Made by a program: the position numbers and the translations under genes. A stretch of DNA of 64,000 nt, from NCBI RefSeq assembly GCF_015245355.1, contig NZ_CP063311.1, positions 2,904,507 through 2,968,506 on the forward strand, in the 5' to 3' direction. This document shows positions 8,936-17,568 of this stretch, piece by piece. The notes under the pieces were generated by a model that was given only the letters and a program-made list of their open reading frames with translations, searched no databases and was not told the origin of the DNA. The stretch is from Anabaenopsis elenkinii CCIBt3563. GTDB taxonomy: Bacteria > Cyanobacteriota > Cyanobacteriia > Cyanobacteriales > Nostocaceae. The number at the start of each line of letters is the position of its first letter. Positions within the stretch are counted from its first letter, which is position 1.

Positions 8936-10122
8936 GTGTTTAATCTGACCTACGAATTTAAGCTTAAACCAACTCAAAAACAAATAGCAATATTTGAAGA
9001 GTGGTTAGAAACCCATCGACGGTTTTACAATCATGCTTTGGCAGAGCGTAAAAACTGGTATCAGTCTCGTAGTTGCCAGGTAAATGCTTGCAGCCTTCAT
9101 AGTTGTTACATTATCCCTGCTGATACACCTCGTCCCACATTTGCAAGTCAATGTAAGTCTCTAACTGTTGCACGTAAGCAAAATGAGTATTTAAAACCTG
9201 TTAATGCTCAATCTTTGCAGCAAACATTAAGACGACTAGAAAAAGCTTTTGTTAGTATGTGGGAACAAAATCATGGCTTTCCCAGATTTAAGAAACAGGG
9301 GCGAATGCGTTCTTTTTCCTTTTCTCAATTAGGTGTAAACCCATTAACCAATAGGTATGTAAAATTACCTGTAATTGGGTTGGTCAAAGTCCGTCAATCC
9401 CCTTCAATTCCAGATGGAGGGGTTATTAAACAGGCGGGTGTAGTTAAGCGTGCCTCTGGGTGGTACGTCATGTTAACAGTACAGTGGGATGTAGCCATAC
9501 CCCAACCTCTGCCACATGGGGAACCAGTAGGAATAGATGTCGGTCTAACAAATTTTATAGCAACTTCTGATGGTCTTTTAATCAAACGTCCGAGATTTTT
9601 TGGAGATGCTGAACGCAAGCTGAAATTGCTGCAACAGAGTGTTGCCAAAAAACGGTTAGGCTCGAACAATTGGCACAAAGCACAAAAAAAAGTTGCGAAA
9701 TTACATGAGTACGTTACTAATTGTCGTCAAGATTGGCACAGAAAGTTGTCTCATCAAATCTGTGACAACGCCGGGATGGTGTTTGTGGAAGATTTAAATT
9801 TAGTTGGCTTATCCCGTTCAATCCTAGGTAAACATTGCCTGGATGCTGGATTTGGTCAGTTTTTTAAAATCCTTCAACAAACCTGTTTTTAAAGCGCGAT
9901 GTCTATTTTCAAAAGGTAGACTCACGTAAAACCAGCCAAATCTGCCCTAACTGTGGAGTTGAGACTGGTAAGAAAGAACTGTCGGAGCGTACTCATGTTT
10001 GTTCAAATTGCGGGTATACAACAGATAGAGATGTTGTAGCCGCTCAGGTAGTCGCTATACGCGGACTTGCAGCCGTGGGGCACACGGTCAAGATGCTTGC
10101 AGTTAGCGGAGCGGCGCGTTAG
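8936..10122 (+). pseudogene. tnpB: IS605-type tnpB, frameshifted
   Basis: The first frame runs to TAA at 9890-9892 and encodes the N-terminal fold plus RuvC-I (GIDVGLTNF) and RuvC-II (MVFVEDLNLVGL). The rest continues in the -1/+2 frame from 9892 to TAG 10120-10122, with KRDVYFQKV, an intact zinc ribbon (CPNC...CSNC) and RuvC-III (TTDRDVVAAQ). Either two bases (TA) were gained at TGTTTTTAAAG, or ribosomes slip -1 on the T run. GTG 8936 is my preferred start: AGGAGG lies 8 bp before it; ATG 8930 is too close to that site. All catalytic residues are present across the two parts. Confidence 0.85.
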
Positions 10123-10190
10123 CGCGGGTAAATTCATTGGAATCCCCGTGAAGCAAGAATCCCCCGGCTTCTAGCCGTGGGGAGTGTCAA
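10062..10190 (+). ncRNA. Predicted right-end guide RNA scaffold (omega RNA)
   Basis: In IS605-type elements the TnpB guide RNA is made from the 3' end of tnpB through the right end and into flanking DNA. This segment overlaps the tnpB tail, ends with the hairpin at 10161-10182, and is the part kept nearly unchanged in the two mini-elements that lost the rest of tnpB. The guide would start at 10191 (CTAGCAATTT...). Exact RNA ends cannot be read from the sequence. Confidence 0.5.
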
Positions 10191-10219
10191 CTAGCAATTT
10201 ACCCACGGGAACTGACTCT

Positions 10220-10600
10220 ATGCAACTAAGAAAAAACTTTAATACTTGCAGTATTGCTTTGTTATTTCTAGCAGGACTTTGTAGTTGTAGTTCCTTGAGC
10301 ACATCCAGATTAAAGACTGATAATGGGAGCATTGGTAAAAATATTACCCTCATTGAACAAATTAAACCTGCAACAGATATGCCGAATATACTTTATATCC
10401 GAGGTAAGGTAGAAAGGCAAGTTCCCTTAGTCAACCAATGGGCATATCAAATTCATGACTCCACTGGCAAAATTTGGGTAATTACCCATCAACCCCATTT
10501 CCAAGCAGGACAGGAAGTCCTAATTAGGGGTAAAGTTAACTACAAGAGCATTCCCTTGGCTGACCAAGAGTTTGGGGAAGTTTATCTAGAGGAAAGTTAA
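10220..10600 (+). CDS. Small probable lipoprotein, OB-fold-like
   Basis: From ATG 10220 the product has 126 residues. Residues 1-26 form a signal sequence with cysteines (LAGLCSCSS) that resembles a lipoprotein cleavage site, though the box is not perfect. Residues about 55-125 are strand-rich, with ILYIRGKVERQVPL and EVLIRGKVNYKS, a pattern like small OB-fold domains that bind ligands or nucleic acid. No catalytic residues are evident. It is boxed in by two TnpB elements: one ends 29 bp upstream of its ATG, another begins 20 bp past its stop. Its native promoter may be displaced. Confidence 0.65.
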   Translation: MQLRKNFNTCSIALLFLAGLCSCSSLSTSRLKTDNGSIGKNITLIEQIKPATDMPNILYIRGKVERQVPLVNQWAYQIHDSTGKIWVITHQPHFQAGQEVLIRGKVNYKSIPLADQEFGEVYLEES

Positions 10601-10714
10601 GATTATTTCCAGAGATTACCAGAACTTGGCGGGAGAGTGAAAGCCCCTGAGAAGCAGCAACGCAGTTGCGTACTTCGTGCTTTAGACAGGGGATGAAACG
10701 CGACTTGGCAGGCT

Positions 10715-10861
10715 TCAGTCTGCTGTGTCCCCTTCGAGTTTTAGGCTATCAATCCAATCTTCAATCAAAGCAGTGATAGTTTTATCTTTTTGAGCAGCAT
10801 ATAAATAAAGTTTATTTCTTCTCCGCTCAGATAGACGTATTGTTAATGTTTTTCCCTTCAT
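10715..10861 (-). CDS. Small ribbon-helix-helix protein (CopG/Arc-like)
   Basis: A 48-residue protein from ATG 10859-10861 to TGA 10715-10717. It starts MKGKTLTIRLSERRRNKL: a basic beta strand with alternating hydrophobic residues, followed by two helices (RRRNKLYLYAAQKDK and ITALIEDWIDSLKL). This is the pattern of a ribbon-helix-helix DNA-binding dimer as in CopG, Arc and many antitoxins. It is divergent from tnpB, whose ATG is 55 bp away, so the two share one control region. It occupies the place where IS605 elements usually keep tnpA. A role as repressor of tnpB is inferred, not shown. Confidence 0.7.
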   Translation of the reverse strand: MKGKTLTIRLSERRRNKLYLYAAQKDKTITALIEDWIDSLKLEGDTAD

Positions 10862-10916
10862 AATTGACATACATTGTTAGTATTTAATGTTAGTATATAT
10901 CAAGGAGGTGAAAACA

Positions 10917-12215
10917 ATGTATGGATGTCAGCAAAACTTAGTTAACCCAGATAATGAACTTAGAGCAGTCCTTGAGTTTATTTGCTCAGAGTCCCATAAA
11001 CTGACAAATTGTGGTATCTACTACGCTCGTCAGTTATATTTCAAAACTAGTAAGTTGATTGGTAAGTACGATTTAGAGAAAGAATATAAGACCAATAAAC
11101 ATTATCAAGTTTTGCACTCTCAAGCAGCACAACAAATTTTGAGGTCTGTAGCAGAATCATTTAAGTCTTTTAAGGAATTAGATAAGAAGTACAGCAAAGG
11201 TAAATTGCATTTTAAGCCCAAGCTGCCGAAATATCGTAAAGGTGCAGGGTATGCACTCGTGACTTATCCCAAGCAAGCATTGAAACTTGTTGGTGATCAT
11301 ATAAAAATACCGCTGGGTAGTACTGTTAAACGTTGGTTTAAACTTGATAGTTTCTTGCTGCCGATGCCTTCAAACCTAAAGTTTGCAGATATTAAAGAAT
11401 TAAGAATACTACCAAGAAACCGATGCTTTTATGCCGAATTTGTCTATGAGCAAAAGTCATCACCAAAAATTAATTTTAATCCCCAGTATGCTCTAGCTAT
11501 TGACCCCGGCATCAACAACTGGTTAAGCTGTGTTTCTAATACTGGAACTAGTTTTATTGTTGATGGACGCAAAATTAAATCTCTTAACCAATGGTATAAC
11601 AAGCGTATTGCGACCTTAAAGGAAGGTAAACCACAAGGATACTGGGATGAACAACTAGCCCATATCACAGAAAAGCGTAACCGACAAGTGAGAGATGCTG
11701 TAAATAAAGCAGCTAGATTAGTTGTTGACTACTGCATTAAATACAAAATTGGTACAGTTGTTTTTGGGTGGAATCAAGGACAGAGACAAGAAGCAAAGTT
11801 GGGTAAAACAACTCAATCTTTTGTACAAATACCAACAGCTAAATTAAAGGAACGAGTTAAACAACTGTGCGAATACTACAGCATCAAATTTGTTGAAACT
11901 GAAGAGTCCTACACCAGTAAAGCTAGTTTTTTAGATGGTGACTTTCTACCTATTTTCGGCGCAAAACCTGAAGGGTGGATACCAAGTGGAAAACGAGTAA
12001 ATCGCGGAATATATTGCACTGGTGCAGGTGAATTAATCAACGCTGATTTGAATGGTGCTGCGAATATTCTTCGCAAAGTAGAGACACAACTAGATTTAAA
12101 TCTGGTCAAGGTCTGTAGGCGAGTTTTGACCCTCGCTACCAGATATCGCATCTGGGAAACCAAAACTAAAAAGCGGAGGGAAGCGGCTTTAGCCCTTCTG
12201 GTAGCAACAGTTTAG
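10917..12215 (+). CDS. tnpB: Divergent TnpB-family protein without zinc ribbon
   Basis: From ATG 10917 the protein has 432 residues; AAGGAGGTG about 8 bp upstream is a very strong ribosome site and decides the start over ATG 10887. RuvC-I Asp is seen in YALAIDPGINNWLS and RuvC-III Asp in LINADLNGAANI. The usual RuvC-II glutamate is replaced: the motif reads TVVFGWNQGQRQEAKLGK, followed by FVQIPTAKLKERV, a pattern shared by a recognised TnpB subgroup. The zinc-ribbon cysteines are missing (YTSKASFLDGD). Whether it cuts DNA, with a relocated glutamate such as in VETEESYTSK, is open. The frame is intact to its stop. Confidence 0.85.
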   Translation: MYGCQQNLVNPDNELRAVLEFICSESHKLTNCGIYYARQLYFKTSKLIGKYDLEKEYKTNKHYQVLHSQAAQQILRSVAESFKSFKELDKKYSKGKLHFKPKLPKYRKGAGYALVTYPKQALKLVGDHIKIPLGSTVKRWFKLDSFLLPMPSNLKFADIKELRILPRNRCFYAEFVYEQKSSPKINFNPQYALAIDPGINNWLSCVSNTGTSFIVDGRKIKSLNQWYNKRIATLKEGKPQGYWDEQLAHITEKRNRQVRDAVNKAARLVVDYCIKYKIGTVVFGWNQGQRQEAKLGKTTQSFVQIPTAKLKERVKQLCEYYSIKFVETEESYTSKASFLDGDFLPIFGAKPEGWIPSGKRVNRGIYCTGAGELINADLNGAANILRKVETQLDLNLVKVCRRVLTLATRYRIWETKTKKRREAALALLVATV

Positions 12216-12260
12216 AATCCCCGTCCATTTATGGCGGGGAGAGGTCAACCAGAAAAATCC

Positions 12261-12692
12261 ATGAGTGAGCAACCAGTTCATGTAGCGATCGCAATTCTTT
12301 ACCAACAAGATAAATTCCTCATGCAACTGCGAGATAATATCCCTGGTATTCTCTACCCTGGTTACTGGGGGCTCTTCGGTGGTCATCTCGAAGATGGTGA
12401 AACCCCAGATGCAGCACTCCAGCGAGAAGTGATGGAAGAAATCGGCTATACCATGCCACAATTTTTTCAATTCCGCTGTTATGCAGATGATACTGTAGTT
12501 CGTCATGTCTTTCATGCACCACTCTTAGTCGAATTAAATCAACTAGTTTTAAACGAAGGCTGGGACATGGGATTATTAACACCTGAAGATATTTACCAAG
12601 GGCGGTGTTATTCCCCAATAGCAGATCAAATCAGACCTATAGGGGATATACATAGGCAGACCATACTAGATTTTATCGAAAAAATGGGTTGA
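12261..12692 (+). CDS. Nudix hydrolase
   Basis: A 143-residue protein from ATG 12261. The Nudix box is GHLEDGETPDAALQREVMEEIG near residues 46-67, matching GX5EX7REUXEEXGU, which binds Mg and hydrolyses nucleoside diphosphates linked to X. The substrate is not predictable. The neighbouring TnpB element ends 12 bp before the ATG, so the purine-rich GGGGAGAGG at 12236-12244 inside the element now acts as the only candidate ribosome site. A longer in-frame start at ATG 12231 lies within the element and is unlikely to be original. Confidence 0.9.
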   Translation: MSEQPVHVAIAILYQQDKFLMQLRDNIPGILYPGYWGLFGGHLEDGETPDAALQREVMEEIGYTMPQFFQFRCYADDTVVRHVFHAPLLVELNQLVLNEGWDMGLLTPEDIYQGRCYSPIADQIRPIGDIHRQTILDFIEKMG

Positions 12693-12697
12693 AAACT

Positions 12698-12714
12698 CCG
12701 TTGTTCTACGACGG
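12698..12714 (+). terminator. Rho-independent terminator of the Nudix gene
   Basis: A 7-bp stem (CCGTTGT with ACGACGG, one G-T pair) and a 3-nt loop begin 6 bp after the Nudix stop and are followed by CTTTTCTT. Confidence 0.7.
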
Positions 12715-12774
12715 CTTTTCTTGATTCTGGGAAAAAAACTTGCCTAGAAAACAACAAAAAGCTAAAATGCTACA

Positions 12775-12971
12775 GTCGGAATGGGGCATCGGCACGACTT
12801 TAAATGGACAGGAAGTGACTATAAGACTGCTTCGGCAGCGAGTTACTGTGAACTGTCAAGAATCACCGATAGCGTAGCGTGGCGTAAGCCATACTTCAAG
12901 ATCGGTGAGTATGTCAATACACCAAATCACAGCACAGAAGCTGATCAGGCTTTTAGCCGTGGGAGTCTCAA
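12775..12971 (+). mobile_element. Probable decayed IS605-type right end or mini-element
   Basis: The stretch ends with a GGCTTTTAGCC-type hairpin followed by GTGGGAGTCTCAA, the same layout as the TnpB element right ends at 10161-10190 and 12219-12248 (hairpin, G run, TCAA). Upstream DNA has no intact gene; a 65-codon open frame lacks any domain or start signal. A segment with GATAGCGTAGCGTGGCGTAAGCC belongs to a repeat type common between cyanobacterial genes. The left boundary is a guess. Confidence 0.45.
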
Positions 12972-13113
12972 CACATAGTCAAGTGTTGAAATTCCGGTAA
13001 AAAACCGTACTTAAGCCGAAACTACTTTTTGATCTTCATCCTCTAGACTAAAATAGTTATAGAGGCAAAAATATAAGCTGCTGAGTCTCAATGCTCAGTT
13101 GAATAAAATCAAA

Positions 13114-13437
13114 ATGGGATTCTTTGACTCTGACATAGTTCAGCAAGAAGCAAAACAGCTGTTTGAGGATTATCAAGCACTGATCAAACTTGGCAGCAAC
13201 TACGGCAAGTTTGATCGTGAGGGCAAAAAGCTATTCATCCAGCAAATGGAAGCTATGATGGATCGCTATCGCATCTTTATGAAGCGATTCGAGCTGTCAG
13301 AGGATTTTATGGCGCAGATGACCGTCGAGCAACTCAAGACTCAATTAGGTCAATTTGGCGTCACTCCCCAACAGATGTTTGAGCAAATGCATCTGACCCT
13401 AGAGCGTATGAAAACCGAACTAGAAAAACAGCAATAG
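13114..13437 (+). CDS. DUF1825 family protein
   Basis: A 107-residue soluble, mostly helical protein starting MGFFDSDIVQQEAKQLFEDYQALIKLG and ending in a coiled-coil-like helix (MFEQMHLTLERMKTELEKQQ). The sequence matches the DUF1825 family, which is nearly universal in cyanobacteria and has no known function. I chose ATG 13114 since family members begin MGFFDS; a TTG at 13099 would add five residues. It converges with the penicillin-binding protein gene, with a long hairpin between the two stops. Confidence 0.9.
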   Translation: MGFFDSDIVQQEAKQLFEDYQALIKLGSNYGKFDREGKKLFIQQMEAMMDRYRIFMKRFELSEDFMAQMTVEQLKTQLGQFGVTPQQMFEQMHLTLERMKTELEKQQ

Positions 13438-13453
13438 TGAATTTAAATTTTTT

Positions 13454-13494
13454 AGCAGGGATTTTGCATAGCCAGTTAATGCAAAATCCCTGCT
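13454..13494. terminator. Bidirectional terminator hairpin
   Basis: A perfect 16-bp stem (13454-13469 with 13479-13494) and 9-nt loop lie between converging genes. The minus strand has a run of A/T after the stem, so it suits the penicillin-binding protein gene best and may serve both. Confidence 0.8.
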
Positions 13495-13496
13495 GA

Positions 13497-15422
13497 TTAT
13501 TGTGCCTTAGGACGCTCAAACTTAGAAGGTGGCTTAAAGTCCTCCGAAGGTACACCCTTAAGAGCTTGTTCCATAAAATCTTTCCAGATCGGAGCCACCA
13601 TCCCGCCACCGGTTGCACCTCTAGATAAGGGTCTGTTATCGTCTCTACCCACCCAGACAGCAGTTGTTAACTGTGGTACAGTACCCACATACCAGATATC
13701 TCTTTCTGATGAAGTTGTTCCTGTCTTACCAGCACTAGGACGGCCTATGTCCGCAGCTCTACCAGTGCCGTTAGTCACCACTGAACGCATGACATCAATG
13801 GTGGCGGCGGATGCCCATGGATCGAGAACTAACTGTGGTTTTGGTGTATTATCTAACAAGATATTCCCACTACTATCGGTGACACGGGCCATAATCGTCG
13901 GTGGTGACTTCCAGCCATAATTAGCAAAGGTAGCGTAAGCACTCGCTACTTCCAGAGGGGTCATACCTATAGCTCCCAGGGGCAAAGAAGTCACAGGTGC
14001 CATGGGGCTCTTGATGCCCAAGGTACGGGATACTTCTACTACTTTATTCATGCCTATAGACATACCCACCCGGATCACGGGAATATTACGAGACTGGGCT
14101 AGGGCTGAACGTATTGTCATTGATCCTTGAAAGCCACCATCATAGTTTCTCGGTGCGTACCAGCCGCTACCATCTCGATAACGAACTGGTGTATCTAGCA
14201 CCATGGTATCTGGTGTATACTTACCAGTAGCAAAAGCAGCATAAAATACTAGTGGTTTAAAAGCAGAACCTGGTTGACGCTGGGCTTGGGTGGCGCGGTT
14301 AAATTCACTAGTCCGGGAATTGACACCCCCTACTAGTGCCTTAACAAACTGGGTGCGGGGGTCGATAGCTACCAGGGCAATTTGATTACCACGTAACCCT
14401 TGACTGTTCAATTTTTGATGCCAATTGCTGACAGTTCGTTCCGCCATCATTTGGAAATCAGTATCTACAGTGGTTTGTACACGCATTCCACCTTTTATCA
14501 GTGTCTCACGCCCAAATTTTTGCACTAATTCCTGAGACACAGTATTGGTAACATAAGGTAAGGCGCTACCTTGAAATGACCTGATTCTGCCAAATTTAAG
14601 TTCTTGGTTGAGAGCCTGATCATATTCCTCCTGGCTAATCCAGTTCAGGCTCAACATCCGCCCCAAAACTTCTCTTTGTTTGCGCTTGGCCAGTTCCATA
14701 TTCGCAAAGGGGCTGAATTCTTCTGGGGCTTGAATTAACCCCGCCATCATCGCCGACTCTGCCAAGTTTAAAATTTCTGCTGACTTGTTAAAGTAAGTGC
14801 GTGCCGCCGTTTGGACACCATAGTTATTATGACCCCAATAAACTTGATTGAGGTACATTTCCAGAATTTCTTCTTTGCTGAGAATTTGCTCGATCCTAAT
14901 TGCCAATACCGCTTCAGCTAACTTCCGGGTAAAAGCACGCCTGTGAGATAAAAACAAATTTTTTACCAGCTGCATGGTAATGGTAGAGCCTCCCTCCCGC
15001 ACACTACCTGCTAGCAAGTTGGCAACCACAGCACGCCCCACACCACTGGGATTGATACCGTGGTGATCGTAAAAATGACTATCTTCGCTCGCTAGCACCG
15101 CCCGTTTCAGGTGTGGGGAAATCCTATCTAGGGGCATTACTTCCCGGTTAGCTTCGCCATGAAGACTAGCTAATAGCTTACCATTAATGTCATAGATATA
15201 ACTTGTTTCCGAGGGAAAAAAGTTACGCATCTGTCTTACATCTGGCAAGTTACGGAAACTAATCGCCAGACCAACCAGCCCTCCGGCTACAATGGAGCTT
15301 GCCAGCATGGTAATTGACAGTAGAGTACAGCCAGTTATTTGCCCTACTCCTTTGAAAAACTCAACCCCCGATGCAGCCTGAGGTTGTGGCTGCTTATTTG
15401 TCAAAGTCCTAGAAGACGACAC
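13497..15422 (-). CDS. Class A penicillin-binding protein (PBP1A type)
   Basis: A 641-residue bifunctional peptidoglycan synthase. A membrane anchor spans about 28-56. The glycosyltransferase domain has ASEDSHFYDHHG (catalytic Glu113) and GGSTITMQLVKNLF at 144-157. The transpeptidase domain has SAFK with nucleophile Ser386, SRN at 444-446 and KTGT at 566-569. All catalytic residues are present. It polymerises and cross-links glycan strands at the outer face of the plasma membrane. Translation starts at GTG 15422. tyrS is divergent, about 175 bp away. Confidence 0.94.
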   Translation of the reverse strand: MSSSRTLTNKQPQPQAASGVEFFKGVGQITGCTLLSITMLASSIVAGGLVGLAISFRNLPDVRQMRNFFPSETSYIYDINGKLLASLHGEANREVMPLDRISPHLKRAVLASEDSHFYDHHGINPSGVGRAVVANLLAGSVREGGSTITMQLVKNLFLSHRRAFTRKLAEAVLAIRIEQILSKEEILEMYLNQVYWGHNNYGVQTAARTYFNKSAEILNLAESAMMAGLIQAPEEFSPFANMELAKRKQREVLGRMLSLNWISQEEYDQALNQELKFGRIRSFQGSALPYVTNTVSQELVQKFGRETLIKGGMRVQTTVDTDFQMMAERTVSNWHQKLNSQGLRGNQIALVAIDPRTQFVKALVGGVNSRTSEFNRATQAQRQPGSAFKPLVFYAAFATGKYTPDTMVLDTPVRYRDGSGWYAPRNYDGGFQGSMTIRSALAQSRNIPVIRVGMSIGMNKVVEVSRTLGIKSPMAPVTSLPLGAIGMTPLEVASAYATFANYGWKSPPTIMARVTDSSGNILLDNTPKPQLVLDPWASAATIDVMRSVVTNGTGRAADIGRPSAGKTGTTSSERDIWYVGTVPQLTTAVWVGRDDNRPLSRGATGGGMVAPIWKDFMEQALKGVPSEDFKPPSKFERPKAQ

Positions 15423-15598
15423 GGCTTTGTTACTTCCTCACTTGTAAATATAACTGTAATTTATTCAATGAAGCTAGACGGTTAATTTTTTGCCATTATA
15501 TTAATTCGGTAGATTGAAGTGCGGACAAATTGCCCATGAATATCACCAACTTGTCTTCTTATAGAGTACACAACATAGTTAATAGTGAATCTGTGAAT

Positions 15599-16795
15599 AT
15601 GAAAGAAAATTTTGCTTGGCTACATCGTGGCGTAGTCGAAGTTTTTCCCCAACCAACTGATGCTGATAGTGAAAGTGAAAGTTTAGAGAAACGCTTGTTA
15701 ACTACTAACCGACCTTTAAGGATCAAACTGGGAATTGACCCCACAGGGGCTGATATTCATCTGGGTCATAGCATACCAGTACGGAAACTGCGAGCTTTTC
15801 AAGATGCTGGTCATACTGCTGTTTTGATTATTGGTGATTTTACGGCTCGGATTGGCGATCCTACAGGTAAATCTGAGGTGCGACGTCAGCTTACACAAGC
15901 AGATGTCGCACGCAATGCTCAAACTTATCTTGACCAGGTGCGTCCTATCTTAGATTTTGACACCCCTGGTAGATTGGAGGTGCGTTATAACTCGGAATGG
16001 CTATCCCAGCTTAATTTAGGGAAGATTCTCGAGTTACTCTCTACTATGACTGTGGGACAGATGTTGGCTAAAGAGGGATTCGCAGAACGCTATAAAAAAG
16101 AGAATCCAATTTTCCTGCATGAGTTCCTATATCCATTGATGCAAGGTTATGATTCAGTGGCCGTGGAGGCAGATGTCGAGTTAGGGGGAACTGATCAAAA
16201 GTTTAATATTGCTGTGGGGCGAGATTTGCAACGCCATTTTGGACAAAAACCCCAATTTGGGTTACTGCTGCCGATTCTCATCGGTACAGATGGTGTGCAA
16301 AAAATGTCTAAATCCCTCAATAATTATGTCGGCTTGTCAGAACACCCAGCCCAAAAATATCAGAAGTTACAAGGTATTCCTGATAATTTGCTATCTCAGT
16401 ATTTTGAACTGTTGACTGATTTGCCTTTGGATACACTACCAGCAAATCCCCGCGATCGCCAAATGCTTTTAGCATGGGAAGTTGTCCGACAATACGACGG
16501 TGAAACCGCTGCTAGTCAGGCCAAGGATGCAGCCAAAAGCGGCGGTAAGGAAGGTGCAGTTCCTGAGTTCTCCCTGGCGGGAGTCTCAGAGTTTCCTGTA
16601 AAGTTAGCTTACCTTCTGAATCTGACTGGTTTATGCAAAAGTACAGGGGAAGGTAAACGCAAAATTCAAGAAGGTGGTGTACGTTTAGATGGCGATCGCA
16701 TCACTGATGTTGATACCATTTTTCAGGGGGAGAATGAATTACACGGGCGGGTTCTACAAGTTGGCAAAAATAAGTTTGTCCGTTTAGTGCTTTAA
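15599..16795 (+). CDS. tyrS: Tyrosyl-tRNA synthetase
   Basis: A class I aminoacyl-tRNA synthetase of 398 residues. The HIGH-like motif is HLGH at 54-57 and the KMSKS loop appears in [12 protein letters not shown]. The C-terminal S4 RNA-binding domain covers about the last 65 residues ([17 protein letters not shown]). The start ATG 15599 ([11 protein letters not shown]) fits the cyanobacterial TyrS start; in-frame TTG 15530 or ATG 15536 upstream would add about 21-23 polar residues without family support. pyrF follows after 53 bp. Confidence 0.95.
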   Translation: MKENFAWLHRGVVEVFPQPTDADSESESLEKRLLTTNRPLRIKLGIDPTGADIHLGHSIPVRKLRAFQDAGHTAVLIIGDFTARIGDPTGKSEVRRQLTQADVARNAQTYLDQVRPILDFDTPGRLEVRYNSEWLSQLNLGKILELLSTMTVGQMLAKEGFAERYKKENPIFLHEFLYPLMQGYDSVAVEADVELGGTDQKFNIAVGRDLQRHFGQKPQFGLLLPILIGTDGVQKMSKSLNNYVGLSEHPAQKYQKLQGIPDNLLSQYFELLTDLPLDTLPANPRDRQMLLAWEVVRQYDGETAASQAKDAAKSGGKEGAVPEFSLAGVSEFPVKLAYLLNLTGLCKSTGEGKRKIQEGGVRLDGDRITDVDTIFQGENELHGRVLQVGKNKFVRLVL

Positions 16796-16848
16796 TGGCA
16801 GTTGGGAACAGATGTAGACCCATTCGCTGCTTCCTGTAGGGTACACAG

Positions 16849-17568
16849 ATGAACACACATAAAAAGATTATTGTGCCTTTGGATGTGCCAGATTTACAAA
16901 GTGCGATCGCTCTTGTAGACCGGTTACCCCAGGTAGATTTCTGGAAGGTGGGTTTAGAATTATTTACTAGTTCTGGCCCGGCAATTCTGGAAGTTTTAAA
17001 GTCTCGCCAAAAGCGGATTTTTTTAGATTTAAAGTTTCACGACATCCCCAATACTGTGGCGGGGGCCTGTCGTGCTGCTGCTGGTTATGGGGTGGATTTA
17101 CTCACAATTCACGCTACTGCTGGTCAAGATGCTTTAAGGGCTGCTCGGTCAGCTGTACAGGAAGGGGCTTTACAGGCGGGTGTGAAACCACCTCAATTAA
17201 TCGCTATCACCCTACTTACAAGTATTTCTTCTCGGCAGCTGGCAATTGATTTGAAAGTTCCCCTAGAATTACCAGAGTATGCTTTAGCAATGGCACTCAT
17301 GGCCCAGGAGTCTGGATTAAGTGGTGCTGTTTGTTCACCCCAAGAGGTAGCACAATTACGGCAGATTTGTGGCCATGACTTTTTGCTGGTTTGTCCAGGT
17401 ATCCGCCCCAGTTGGGCACAAAAGGCAGATCAAAAGCGATCGCTGACCCCCGCTCAAGCTATACTCGCTGGCGCCGACTACCTAGTAATTGGCCGTCCTA
17501 TTACTGGGTCTGATGATCCTCAGTTAGCCTGGAATCAGATTGTTGAGGAATTAACCACATTGGCATGA
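16849..17568 (+). CDS. pyrF: Orotidine 5'-phosphate decarboxylase
   Basis: A 239-residue TIM-barrel enzyme that decarboxylates OMP to UMP, the last step of pyrimidine synthesis. Seen: the start IIVPLDVPD, the catalytic cluster [11 protein letters not shown] near 64-74, the phosphate-binding ending LVCPGIRP and [12 protein letters not shown]. Length is normal. It lies 53 bp behind tyrS and overlaps the following gene by four bases (ATGA), which suggests translational coupling. Confidence 0.97.
   Translation: MNTHKKIIVPLDVPDLQSAIALVDRLPQVDFWKVGLELFTSSGPAILEVLKSRQKRIFLDLKFHDIPNTVAGACRAAAGYGVDLLTIHATAGQDALRAARSAVQEGALQAGVKPPQLIAITLLTSISSRQLAIDLKVPLELPEYALAMALMAQESGLSGAVCSPQEVAQLRQICGHDFLLVCPGIRPSWAQKADQKRSLTPAQAILAGADYLVIGRPITGSDDPQLAWNQIVEELTTLA

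Larger units (their letters stand above)
8806..10190 (+). mobile_element. IS200/IS605-type element with tnpB only
   Basis: About 1,385 bp, bounded by comparison with two mini-copies (49898-50162 and 60068-60332). All three lie directly after the pentamer CTACC on the element's left and end in GTGTCAA on the right; TCAA is a known right cleavage tetranucleotide in IS608. The left end folds into a hairpin (GCGCAC near 8812 paired with GTGCGC near 8849, with an inner CCCC/GGGG stem). The right end has a CCCC-GGCT/AGCC-GGGG hairpin at 10161-10182. There is no Y1 transposase gene; only a damaged tnpB lies inside. Confidence 0.85.
10621..12248 (+). mobile_element. IS200/IS605-type element with divergent tnpB and RHH gene
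   Basis: The left boundary is inferred at 10621, just after TTACC, which resembles the TTAC target of IS608; the right boundary follows TCAA at 12245-12248. Just inside the left end is a nested hairpin (CCCCTG 10644-10649 with CAGGGG 10687-10692, and an inner GCAAC/GTTGC stem). At the right end CCCCG at 12219-12223 pairs with CGGGG around 12235-12239. Inside are a minus-strand ribbon-helix-helix gene and tnpB. No Y1 transposase gene is present. No second copy exists in this window, so the left boundary is less sure. Confidence 0.65.

Noticed and set aside
10627..10735. Nested hairpins as a hammerhead ribozyme
   Set aside because: A GATGAAAC segment is present, but the full set of core sequences and the three-stem layout could not be found.
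12781..12978. 65-codon open frame behind the Nudix gene
   Set aside because: It overlaps a dispersed repeat and the remains of a transposon end; the translation has no protein-like features.
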